From Litomosoides sigmodontis (taxonomy: Eukaryota > Nematoda > Chromadorea > Rhabditida > Onchocercidae): DNA of 64,000 nucleotides. This document shows, piece after piece, positions 49,550 to 61,723 of the stretch. The DNA lies in NCBI GenBank assembly GCA_963070105.1, contig OY718807.1:9114483-9178482 (forward strand), in the 5' to 3' direction. A program made the translations under genes and the position numbers. Every line of letters starts with the position of its first letter. Position 1 is the first letter of the stretch. Under the pieces are notes generated by a model, which saw nothing but the letters and a program-made list of their open reading frames with translations, made no database searches and was not told the DNA's origin.

Positions 49550-49710
49550 CGCAATGTCGGACATGCTAATCATTATGCATGGAGATGATTTAGTTGAGGC
49601 GCTCCGTAAAATGCGCCCAATTTCCGGATGTTCCAACAATTGAATTATCCGATTGCTCTCAAAACGATCAAAACTAACATTTCTCATTACTTCCCTCTCC
49701 TCAAGTCCCG
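49550..49710 (-). other. Candidate unassigned coding exon
   Basis: On the minus strand a frame reads AERTGLEEREVMRN, then FESNRIIQLLEHPEIGRILR, with a GTAATT donor at 49549-49544 in phase 0. Base composition is richer in G+C than its surroundings. No family recognised and no partner exon linked in phase, so it may be chance. Confidence 0.25.
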
Positions 49711-50918
49711 TTCTTTCAGCCAAGTGAGCTTTTTAAAAGTGATAAAATTTCAGAAAAACTTTTCCCCTTTAATTGTCAACATTGATTTGATCAATCTGAA
49801 GTGGATGATGCTTTCCGAGAAGAAATTTTTGCGTATTTGAACTGAAATAAATAATTAGCAGTTTTTAAATGAATTCATTTAAAAAATTTTTTGTTACCTC
49901 TCAAATTTAACTCTCAAAAAAGGGAACTTTCATTGGTTGGCTGCGGATCAAGCAAAATGATACAGGAAATTACTGATTAGCAACTTCGATTACCGTATGG
50001 GAAAATGAAAAGGAAAGCACAATTTGTCAGGATAAGGGGAGAGAGGGAGAGAGAAATTTGATACCGTTCAGGTATGCTAATGGTAACATAAGCTTATCAT
50101 AGCTTATCAATGAGTAATGCGCTAATTGCAGGTTACTTAGAACAAATGGACAATATGGTGAAGGGTATGTCCATCGTCGGACGTACGGTGAGAGTTCATT
50201 GAGAGGAAAGATGAATGGGTAAATCTGCGGTAAATTTAAAAAAAGGAATACCAATTGATGGGGCTTTCATATAGTTACATGATATTGTGTATTGCTAAGT
50301 TTAATATTTGTTTATTAACAAGCATTGATATCTTTAATACACTGAATTTAAAATTTCCAAAAATTAAAATGTAAAAATTTTTTTAAAAAAAAAAGTATTA
50401 GTTGATACATTATTCAATTGCATCGTATTAATAGTGAAAATTTTAAGTGTCAGTGCTATGTATGTTTTCATAAATTTTTTTGAAATAATGCTGAAAACTG
50501 TTGAAATCATTTTGTAACTGATAGTGGTTATTTTTGTTATGCGCATGCTGAAAATTTTAATTTTTGCCAATTAATTAAATAAGTGAATTTTTTTTCCTCA
50601 AGCAATCAAATAGCTCGACGATATTGTATGGATCGCTGCTTCGTTGAAGCATGCATTTACATGCAGCTCTGCCTCACTTTATTCAATGATCATTGAAAAT
50701 TTTTAATGAGAAATTTTTAACAAAAAAAAAATTTAATTTTGGAAAAAAATTCAAATAATAAAAAAGCGAACGGAATGAATAAGCGGAAAAGAGTAGATGG
50801 GAAAAATCAAAAGGGAAACATCAAAAATATGTTAATGAAGAGGACTTTGTGGCTATTTCGAAGAGAATTGAAGTACCACACGATCTTTTCAATCAGACTT
50901 GTTGTACCGCACACTTAC

Positions 50919-51038
50919 ATGTTCCATCATCGATGGTCATCTGCCACTGCGCAAATTGCTTGCTTTCAGCGCTCGATGAACGATAGCAATCGGTAAAGCA
51001 TGAAACAATTCCTCCATGTCGTTGATTCTTTTTTCTTT
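50919..51038 (-). other. Candidate unassigned upstream exon
   Basis: A 120-nt minus-strand segment lies between a TATCAG acceptor and a perfect GTAAGT donor. It reads NQRHGGIVSCFTDCYR and KQFAQWQMTIDDGT. It ends in phase 1, which would join in frame to the acceptor 2 nt before the LIM-homeobox ATG, so it could be a distal 5' exon of that gene. Phase agreement alone has a one-in-three chance. Confidence 0.25.
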
Positions 51039-52017
51039 CTGATAGCAGAAAGTTGCTAAATTCATTTTAAATTTTCATTTTAAATTATCAGCTTTTCACT
51101 CACAGCTTACTATTTCATTTGTTAGCTGAAGAGTAATCAAGAAATTTGAAAATATTTTATTACTTATGATGGTACGCACTATTTATAATATGCAAAAATT
51201 CAACAAATGAAAACGTTGATGGTAGCACAATGAGAATGAATGTAATCAACAACTGAACTGATAATGGTAGTTTGTTTTTAGCAAAAAAAAAAACGATTGA
51301 TCACTTAATTCCATTCTAATTAGCACATTTAATTAATCAATTAATTGGTTACTGAATCAATTAATTGGTTGGCGATGTGCTAAATTTATATTCAAAAAAA
51401 TTTTTTCTTTCTGCACTTTATCAGCCTATAAATTTTTTTCAATGATCATTTTTTAAACGATCTTGCAATTCCGTTATATCACAATACCATTTATATTTAA
51501 AAGAAAAAAAAATTAATCAGTGGATTTTTTCAAATCGTACAAATATTAATAAGTGAAACATGAAGAAAAAGGATTATTCTTTTAAATAAAAAGAATTTTT
51601 TCTTTCTTTTTTACTTTAATAATTTAGGAAAAAAAACAATTGAATTTTTGGGATGTAATTTGTTTAATATTTAAAACTAAAAATGTGAATGAATAAATCG
51701 ATAAGGAAATTATTGCAACGATAGCATTCGATTCATTTGACCTTCGTCCTTGTCTTTCCTTCCTTCCTTCTTTCTTTCCTTTTTGTCTTGTTTTGTTTTG
51801 TTTTTGTTTAATCTTGATCTCAACCAATGCCTCATCTCTCTCTCCCTCTCTCTCTCTATCGCTCTCCCTCTTTCTCTTTCTCTGTTTCAATTACCCCTCT
51901 CTTTCTATTTTCTTTTTCATTCATTGAAATGAACAAATTGTTAAAAAAAAATATTGATTGAAGCAGACGGTACCATTCACGGCAAGAAATAGCCAAAACG
52001 AAATGGGTCAACGAAAA
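51039..52017. other. AT-rich spacer with homeobox-type motifs and a pyrimidine tract
   Basis: Includes the 51320-51383 inverted repeat with two AATTAATTGG-containing 20-bp units, and a CT-rich stretch at 51757-51900. No exon supported. Confidence 0.45.
51320..51383. promoter_or_regulatory. Inverted repeat enclosing two TAATTA/TAATTG units
   Basis: TTAGCACAT (51320-51328) and its complement ATGTGCTAA (51375-51383) flank two copies, 20 bp apart, of ATCAATTAATTGGTT (51336-51350 and 51356-51370). The repeated core is a homeodomain-type site. Confidence 0.4.
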
Positions 52018-52430
<413 letters not shown>

Positions 52431-52699
52431 AATGTAAACAGAAAGTGTAAATGAGAAAGAGAAAGAGAAGAATGAAATAGATAAAAGTGATAGGAAACAA
52501 TAACCGATAATGACGACAGACAGACGTGAAAGATTGATTGAGAGATAATGTCCGAAGAATGCTTCTGATTGTGTTGTTGTACAGTTCCAAAACTGTACAC
52601 CTGCGAAATACTGCTAACCTTTCACATGGATTTGCGTACAAGTAGTAATATGGATTGCTCAGGCTTTACCAATACTTTTTCCCATCCCTACTAATGGAA

Positions 52700-52986
52700 A
52701 AGATAAAAGGGAGAGAGAGAGAGAGGGAGAGAGAGGAGGAGGAGGAACGATGGAAATTCGGTGGAGAGAGCGTGAGAGAGAGCGAAAGAAATGAAGAAAG
52801 AAAGGGAAAAGTTCGTTCACTCTTTTCGCTAAATTACCATCCTCACCAAGGGCATCCAAATCGTTCGATCCTATAGCAATCGAAAAAAAAGAAAATTCAT
52901 TCAACCACTATTTCAGTATCATATTTGTTTCATATCGCATACCTTTCTTTTCTTTTCATTCTTTTTCTTCTTTTTTTCTTCTCTTC

Positions 52987-53025
<39 letters not shown>

Positions 53026-53060
53026 GTATGCACACACACTCTCTCTCTCTTTCTCTTCGA
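52700..53060. repeat. (GA)n and (CT)n(CA)n(CT)n tracts
   Basis: GA-rich at 52705-52800, and at 52988-53058 a CT run, then CA, then CT again. Simple sequence only. Confidence 0.9.
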
Positions 53061-54636
53061 ATTATTCGTTTTTTTTTTCAGTGTTTTTTGTAAAATATTT
53101 TGCAATTTTAATGAGTTTTTTATTTCCAATTTGTTGTGTTTTTTTCCCTGTTTGCTTAGTTTAATTAGCGTAGGCGTATGCAAATTCGCAATTTTTGAAT
53201 TCTTTCAGCAAATGCATGGTTTATTTAGTAGATGTTTTGCTCATTTCACTTATTCAATATGAACAATAATAGTAATAGCAATGATAATTGTAGTAATATT
53301 AGTTGATTTGAGTAATAGAAATGAAATATTACGAAAAATTATCAATGATAAGTGATAGGAAGAAGAGAGGGAATGAAGTGGAATTTGATTAACAATGTTA
53401 ATTATGTTCTCCTTGATGAGTAACCTTTGAGCAGCACGATAGTAATGGCGATAATTATTAATGCATGATGATGTTTGAAGGTTATTTTAAAGAATTGAAA
53501 TTTTCTTTTACCTTTCACTACGTTCCATGCCTATGCATATTCGCCTTCATACCTGAAATAATAGTTGAGTGTTAAATTAATAATCGAAACAAATTCACTT
53601 ATAATGCTTACACGTAAGTTTTACCCCTCTTCTCCCTCCCTCTCTCTCTCTCTCTCTCCCTCCATTTTAATTGTGTGCTTATTCATTCTTTTAGAACTTG
53701 TATTAGTGAGAAAAAGAAAATGTTGGAAATTTCTTAAATAATTGACTGAATGATGAAGTGATGGAATTTGATGTGTTGAGATTGAACGAGAAGAGTGATG
53801 ATGGAATGTGCTCTAATCGTATTTCATTTAAATTTGTTTACTCACAAATTTACGTAGAAATTTTGTTTATTTTAGGTTAGCTCACGAACTGTTCCACCGT
53901 CAACATTCTCCATTGAGCCGCTCATCCTTAATTGTTACAGTCCAAATTAGCTTCTTCTTTTTTTTAGAAAAAACTTTGCTTTAATCTTTTTCGTTTCTTT
54001 TCCTCTCTTTTGTATTTTCATTCCATTCCTATTTATCTTTCTTCCACTCTTTTTTTTTCTCATTTAAATGCAAATTTCCAGGCGAAGCAATTTATTACTG
54101 TAGTTTACTTAGTTTCTTTTATTTTACTCAATGAAAAAGTACCAGTAGATTAGGAGAAGAAACAGGGGTTTAATTAATTGTTAGACTTAGAAATGAATTA
54201 ATAATTTATTCGGAAAGATAAAGTACAATTAAAAATTTGTTTTTCGAAAAAAAAGAGCGAAACGACAAAGTTGCAGCTGACATTTCAATGTGATATTTTA
54301 AATTCACAACCAATTCAGTTAAAGACTTATTTTACAATTCAATTTTATATTTTAGCAATAAAAATAAACAGGGGAAATTTTTATCCAAAAATTGGGATGT
54401 AAAATTTAAAAAAAAAAAAGTAAGTTTTACGGTTGAGACTATTCATACACTCATGCAATACAGTTATCCACACAAACTATCACTAATAAATGAGAATTTG
54501 CATTATCTAACATAAAATAAAAACAAGGACAACACAATCAAATGTAATTTAAGTAAAGGTAAATTGATGACTAATTAAAATTTAAATTTCACTCTATACT
54601 TTTCATACGTGTGATTATTTTTCAGTTGAAATATCA
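53061..54636. other. Gene-free AT-rich region
   Basis: Includes a (CT)n run at 53638-53662. No exon supported on either strand. Confidence 0.4.
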
Positions 54637-54869
54637 TTATGGCAAATATAATCGAGAATCACGATCGCCGTCGTCGTCGTCGTCATCCTCTTCTTCCGCT
54701 CCTCTACCTTTACGGTCTCCTTCTTCTGATCGCACCGTTTGACAATAACAACAAACCATCACCGCCTTACTTTTACCCTTTGCGCAACTCTCTCCCAACA
54801 ACCTTTTAGTCTGTTTGAAATGAAATGCCATTGGCATTTTAATATTACCAATTTTTGCTCTCTTATGCA
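54637..54869 (-). CDS. Small open frame with Cys pair and acidic tail, 77 codons
   Basis: Minus-strand ATG at 54869 to TAA at 54637. It reads MHKRAKIGNIKMPMAFHFKQ, later VMVCCYCQTV, and ends with an Asp-rich run and YLP. It has a true ATG and a composition less skewed than nearby noncoding frames, but the acidic run is a GTC/GAC-type trinucleotide repeat, and no leader acceptor is near. Function unknown; may be chance. Confidence 0.2.
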
Positions 54870-54899
54870 TTTAAAATTGAATGAAAATTTCATCCTTAA

Positions 54900-56760
54900 A
54901 TGAACGTATTTTTTTTTAAAAAATTGTTATAATAATTAGTCTTTCTTTTACATTTTTCACTTTTTTTTAAAAAAAAATCAAAAATTTGGAAATTTTTCTT
55001 CATAACACTCTTCATATTTTGTACATGCAATGATGAAAGAAGAACTAAATTAAAATTTTATTTTTAGCTAAAAATTTTTCTTAATATTTAAAGATAAATT
55101 TGTTTACAGCCTTTTTTTTTACGACAATTTTCTGCTACAAAATCAATTCTTGCAATAATTGAAATGGGCGAATAATTGATTCGTAGCTCGACGTGGCTGG
55201 TTAATGTAACATTGAAGTATCAAATTTCAATTTATCAATTGCATTGCTTACTTAAAAGTACTGGCAAATTGCTAGCAAATTAGTGCGCAACAATTTCACC
55301 CCCAATTAATTTCAGGAAAATAATACTATTCCTCCTCTGATAATACAGTAATAATTTGTTGCAAGCTAACTGTAAATCAAACATCGCCTATCACTTTGAT
55401 CAAGCTGATGTAATTAATTAATTAATTGAATAACCACCCACCTGATCATATGACTTTTTTTCTGACGTGAAGTGGTAGTTATTGGCTAATGCCAGTTATT
55501 TTATCGTTTTACCTCTCTATGCAAATGCAGTTATAGGGAGCATTAATAAGGATAGTGGTAATAATAATGATAATATGAATGATAATAGCAAGTGGTGATG
55601 GTAGTAAGAGCAGTTCACGTGCTAGATCCTCTTGTTCTTTGCACGTCAATTATTAACTCGTTCCCACGTAGAAATGGTAACAGTAATAGTGGTAGGAAGG
55701 TCGTAGCAACGTCAGTTATGCTCACTAAATCATTCCATCAGTAACGCGTTTGCCAGTAATTTTTCAACCTTTCCTAACTGGTTGTTTGCCGTGAAATGGT
55801 TGAGCGCTGCTGTTGATGTGCTGTCGTACGTTTGAATTGACGGTGACATCGAAATTTTTTTTTTAACCTTTTACATTTTGACAAATTCACCGCCTCTGAT
55901 TCTCCTTTTCCAGCATTAACGTATGAGAATTGAATTGAATTGAATTGATTGTGTTCTAAACCTTGAAACGCTTCAACAGTCATATTCACATTTCAATTCC
56001 TCTTTTTTTTCCTTCCCTTTGTTTGACCTGTTTTCTATTTCAATTACTGATAAATTTCTTCCTACCTGATTTCTTCAAATACGAAATATGTGTAGGATGT
56101 GTGTGTGTGTGTGTGTGTGTGTGAAATTTTTTGCTTAATTTCTCTCCAACAGTTCGATTGTTGAGGAATTCATCATTTGACCTTCTCACACAATCAGTTC
56201 AATCGTTGATAAATTTTCTCTTTCATCTCTTCCTATTTTTCTCTTATCATTTAAGAAATACGATTTGTTTATTGTTGACTATTTTAGCTGCTTTAACACA
56301 TCCATTTATACTTCATTTGTATAAAAAGTCTAAAAATTTCTCAAAAATTTGAAATGAAATTTGCATAATTTCGCTACAAGCACCTTAAATCACTCATTGA
56401 TTAGCAAACATTTTTCAAAGACCCAAGAGATGAATGAAAACTTTAATATATGCTTAAATTGTTTTCAGTTGATCAATTTGCATTTCAACATCAATTTGGT
56501 CTGGTTAAAAGAAAATGATGACTCATTGAAATTACTTTCTCGATGAAATTATACATTTAATTTTACAGAAGAAACTAGCAAAAATAATGAAAAGTGTAAT
56601 TTCTGTGATGGTATTTCTCCTTTCCATCACTTTTAGTACTTTACTTTTCATCCAGCTGTGTGTGGCTCTTTGTTCGGTCATCATTTTTACTGAAATCGTC
56701 ATCAGTAATTTTTGATTCATTCTTCATTCATTTCCTGAATTAGTGAAATAGTCTAAATCT
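54900..56760. other. Gene-free AT-rich region
   Basis: A (GT)n run at about 56099-56123. Frames at 55774-55989 and 56131-56720 have no support. Confidence 0.4.
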
Positions 56761-56763
56761 TAG

Positions 56764-57084
<321 letters not shown>

Positions 57085-57416
57085 GGTAAGAAATAGTAAT
57101 GATAATAAATGATGATATATTTTATGTATATTTTATTATGTAATGTTTCGAAGTTGACGTACTCGAAATTAACATTGTCAATCCCATTTTTTATTCCCAC
57201 AACTTCAACGGCAATTTTCCGGTTAACCGGATGGTTCTGTTTATATTCTATTATTCAATTTGTGCCAACATTTTTTTTGCGCATTTATGTGTATGTACGT
57301 GATGATGTGTGCGTATGTTTTTTTTTTATTTTTAGAAATATTTTTTGATTACTGACCGAGTGGCCGACTTTCGGAAATTTCATTCTACCTCTTTTCGTGT
57401 GATGATTATATTAAAC

Positions 57417-57417
<1 letters not shown>

Positions 57418-57448
<31 letters not shown>

Positions 57449-57560
57449 GATATTATGATATCTCATCATCACCATTTAAAAAGGAGTGGTACTCATATGC
57501 TGATATCATCATGTTTTTTTTGCTATCACTAATTAATGATTAACACTATTAGTGTTATCG

Positions 57561-57600
<40 letters not shown>

Positions 57601-57602
57601 AA
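57418..57602. repeat. (GAT)n arrays flanking two palindromes
   Basis: GAT runs at about 57418-57446 and 57560-57602. Between them lie a hairpin with 14-bp arms (57440-57453 and 57458-57471, 4-nt loop) and an odd-centred palindrome with 8-bp arms at 57541-57557. Confidence 0.9.
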
Positions 57603-60600
57603 TATCGTTATCATTACAAAGTATTGTTACAGAGAGTTAGGTTAGCATTTTGCCTATCACAACTATCAGGAGTATTTGCATAATCATTGTATGAATTGGA
57701 GAAATGAAGCAATAATGTTAGTGCCTGTACCATTATTGCTATTATTATTATCATTAATTATTATGATAATAGTTAATTGTTATCACGGCTGATATTACTA
57801 TTGTTGTTGTTATCACTATCATTACTCTCATTAGCATTAAAATCGTAAATTAGAACAAAAAAAACTGGAATCATAAAAGCCTAGAACTATAGTTGATGTG
57901 AAATATTTTTCTGAGTGTTGAAATTCATTTGTGTTACACACTGGAAGTATGTAATTCAAACAAAAAGGTCACCAGAGCCTTCCTGTAAATGACTGAAAGG
58001 AAATGCCTGAAATTAATTCAGCCTGAAATTAATTCATTCATATTTCAATTGTGTTTCTCATTTCTTTTTCCCTTTTTTTTGCATTGTTTATCAACAATTT
58101 TCAACAATTCGCTGGCAAAAATGAAATTGTTCGTTTTTTTTTATCAAAAAAAAGACGAATTTCACGCATAACTTCCTTTTCGCTCGTTTTTGAGTGAAAA
58201 GAAAGAAATCGATTTCTCTGATTTTACTACCTTTCTGTTGTTCGTCATTCCCATACAAAAGGAATTAGTTAAATTTAGGTTAATTTGCGTGAAAATTGCA
58301 GAAATTCTCCACTTAGCAGTGAACTGTGATAATACTATTGCCACTATTATTATTACTATTATTATTTTAATTATAATTATTATCACCATCATCGTTACTA
58401 TTGCTTCTGTTATTATTATTATTATTGTTGTTGCTATTACTAATTACCTTTATTACCACTAGTACTTACTGCAACTGTATTAGTATTTAAAAAGCTTCAC
58501 CGTTGCTAGTGGATGTGGCAGTAGCAGTGGTGATGTTTATTTCAACAAATTTTGCAATCTAACAATTTCATAATGAAATGAAGGAAGAATGCTTTTAATT
58601 GTGATTGTGAATTTTAAAGTTTCAAACAATGTTCGCATTAAAATCAATCTTTCATAATTGTTGTCACAATTAAAAAACTTCTCCGTCAACATTTTTTTCT
58701 ACAATTAAATTCAATCTATCCCTGAAATGTTTGAATAATTTTTGCATCATTTTATCGCTATTGCTCAAATAATCACCTATCACTTATCAACTTAATTAAT
58801 TTATTAAATGCTTTTCATTTTTTTGCATTTTTTTTTTCAATTAATTACCAACAAAAAAACAAAGAAGGAAAAAAGCCCACTTACTACACATACTCTATTA
58901 CTAATGTATTGGTGTAGGAAGTCAACAATTGATATTATGATAAACACCTGAATGAATTTTACTTCACGCCACCTGTTTAGGTAATTCAAATCACGCGACA
59001 GCATTCATTCATTCACCACTTAATTCATCTTTTCTCAACACTGTTTACCTGTTCACTCAAAATACCTGATTAATTTCTGATTTTATAACAGGTCTTCGGC
59101 TAGAATTTGTGTACATCTTCATCCCCCCCCCCACACACACACACGCCTACGCACGTTATATTGTAACTTTTTGAAATTTTGCGTTTTCTTCTCTTTTGAT
59201 TTTTGCCTCTTGAAATTCTCTCACTCATTTCATTACTTCTATTTCCATGTAAAATTAAATGGTAACTAACATTAAGCATACTAGGAGTGCGGGGGTGGAG
59301 GGATGAGGGTGACGATGAGCGGAGGTAATGTGTGAAATAAATCTCAACTTTCATTTCATCGTCTAATCCTCCTGCTTCTACCTGTTTTCTCGTTTTCTTC
59401 TCTCACTGATGCAAACAATTTCAATTTTTCCACTTCGATATCTCGTCGTTTCCGCTCCTTCTTTTTTTTTTTTTTTTTAATCAGTGGAAATTCTACCTGT
59501 TGTAACAACTTCATTTGTATTATCATTTGTTATACACCTTCTCACTCTCGCCTTATCAATTCATCATCCTATCGCTTAAAAACAATGCATGAGAATGGAT
59601 TTATTTAAATTGTTTTGCAAATTCCCATATTATTAATTAAATGATAAATTTTAATGATAAATTAAAATGAGATTTTATCATCACAAAGATTTTATCGTCA
59701 TTAAAACGATAAAACGACAAGTGATCATTGATTTAATGCAATTCCAACAAGGCAATTCAAGTGTTTTATGCTTTTATATCAATTAGCTAATGAAGTGATA
59801 AAAATTTGAAATGGTCAAATTTAATACCCTCAACTTTTCTCTCTCCAATTTTACCTTTGCTTATGCGAAGGAGCAAACTAGCATCATGTTTTCTGTTTCA
59901 ATTTTTTTTTTTCGGAATTAGCAATTTTTCAACATTTCTTAATTGTTCTGCTTTTTTTCCTCTTTCTCACAGATAAAATATCATTCCTATATTACATTGC
60001 CAGTTTCTCATTTTTTTTTTAGATTTAATTTTATTTTATATGGAATTAATAATCTTTGGGAGGGAATGATCCACCAATTGGTGCATTAGAAAACAAGATT
60101 GGCAAGTAATAATTGAATGAATTGTGAACAAAATTTGCTGAATGCATGGAGCAGAATGACTGCAATATATGACATTATTCATTGAGAAATAGAATTATCA
60201 TTGATTACTAATTATAATTTACTATTATTTATTATTCTCTACCATTCCCTACTGTTATTTATTATTTTTTATTATAATCATTACTATTCCTGTTAATTAT
60301 TATTAACGTTACTTTTAATTATTATTACTTTTGATTATTATTAACGTATGGCAGTAAATAATTCAACCTCAAAACTCAAAAAAAAAAAGAGGACGAATGA
60401 CTGCTTCTGAATGTGTCTCCGTTGAAGGTATTTCAAATTGTGTACGTATAATTATACTATTGTTTCTGTTTTGAGTCAAATTACCATCGCTTGAAAATTC
60501 CATCAATAGCTGCTAATTATGAAATTTCATGAAAAAAAAAGAAAAGTGTTTTTCTATAAAAATTTTAATTTTCGTCAACAATAGCAGATGAATGGATGAA

Positions 60601-61528
60601 TTATTATTGGAGAACTGTGCACTAATAATACTTATTTCTTGTACTGCTACTGCTAGTAATAAAAGTAATAATTAATTATTAATAACAATTTCCTTTCCCA
60701 TACGATTATATGACTAAAATACTAGCAAAATTTTCAAATATTAAAAGTTTTTTTTTATTATTAGATATTTGTTTCTTTTTTTTGAGAATTTTTAGTTTTT
60801 TCTGACTTTTTTTTGATGAAATGAAAAGGAAAAATTATATTCATTTCCTATAAAATATCTGCTAGTAGTAAATTTAATTGAATTTTCTACCTGAGAAAAC
60901 ACTTGGAGCAGTATTTTAGGAAATTAAAATTTATTTAGCATAGAGAATGATTGATGGCATTAGTGAATGATATTAGAACAAAGCTACTGATATCGATGAT
61001 CACATTTCAGCAACTAATTTCAATGATAAATTTGATGAGGAATGATTGGACATCTTCAATACTTTTGGAATATTTTTCGAGAAGCTGTGAAATGAAATGT
61101 TCGGCTTGCAATTACTGTCGGTAATTACAAAACAGTTAACAATTAGAATCAAACTTAGAATTATTAACTAGCGTGATGTACGTTAAAGCGAATATTAAAC
61201 ACGTGCACAAGGCGCTTACGTTACGCTGTAAATTTTTAGTCTACTTCATTCTCAAATTTATCTCTAATTTAAGCTTCTCAGATCCTTCTGTGATTGTTTG
61301 TGTCCAATGATTCGTTGCGTAATGTGTGCTAAAAAAATTGAAGCAAATTTTTTTTGAAAGATTGTAAATCGTTAATTTATATTATTTTGACACAAATATT
61401 TCTGGAAACTTTTTTGTAATTTATGACTGAGGAAGAATTTGACAATTTTTGCAGCGATTTAGATAGAATAATGAGATTGTTGTGAAATGAAAGTGAATAT
61501 GCATATCAGATAATTTCGAAAGCAATGA
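57603..61528. other. Gene-free AT-rich region
   Basis: Contains ATT/TTA-rich trinucleotide remnants (57740-57830, 58340-58440, 60190-60350) and a poly-C/CA run near 59124-59143. No exon supported. Confidence 0.4.
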
Positions 61529-61723
61529 GAAAAAAAAGTAGGAAAACATGGATTGGCTTTTTTTTCCGACTACCGGAAATGGTGCATAGATTACTGTCGT
61601 AGTGTCCTCACACACGCCAATGACCTATTTGAAGAATTACATCATTACGGTAAATTAGGTGTAGATGAGCGTAGAAATATTTCTCACGGAAAGAATGCTC
61701 CAGAAAACGGTGGTAATAGCTGA
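61529..61723 (+). other. Candidate unassigned coding exon
   Basis: A frame open from a TGA at 61526 to a TGA at 61721. It reads FSDYRKWCIDYCRSVLTHAN, then LFEELHHYGKLGVDERRN. The residue mix (Trp, Cys, His, Asp, Glu) is unlike the Lys/Asn/Ile/Phe-rich chance frames here. No start Met is in frame, and acceptors upstream (GTAG at 61537-61540) are poor. A donor-like GTAATA lies at 61714. No family recognised. Confidence 0.22.
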
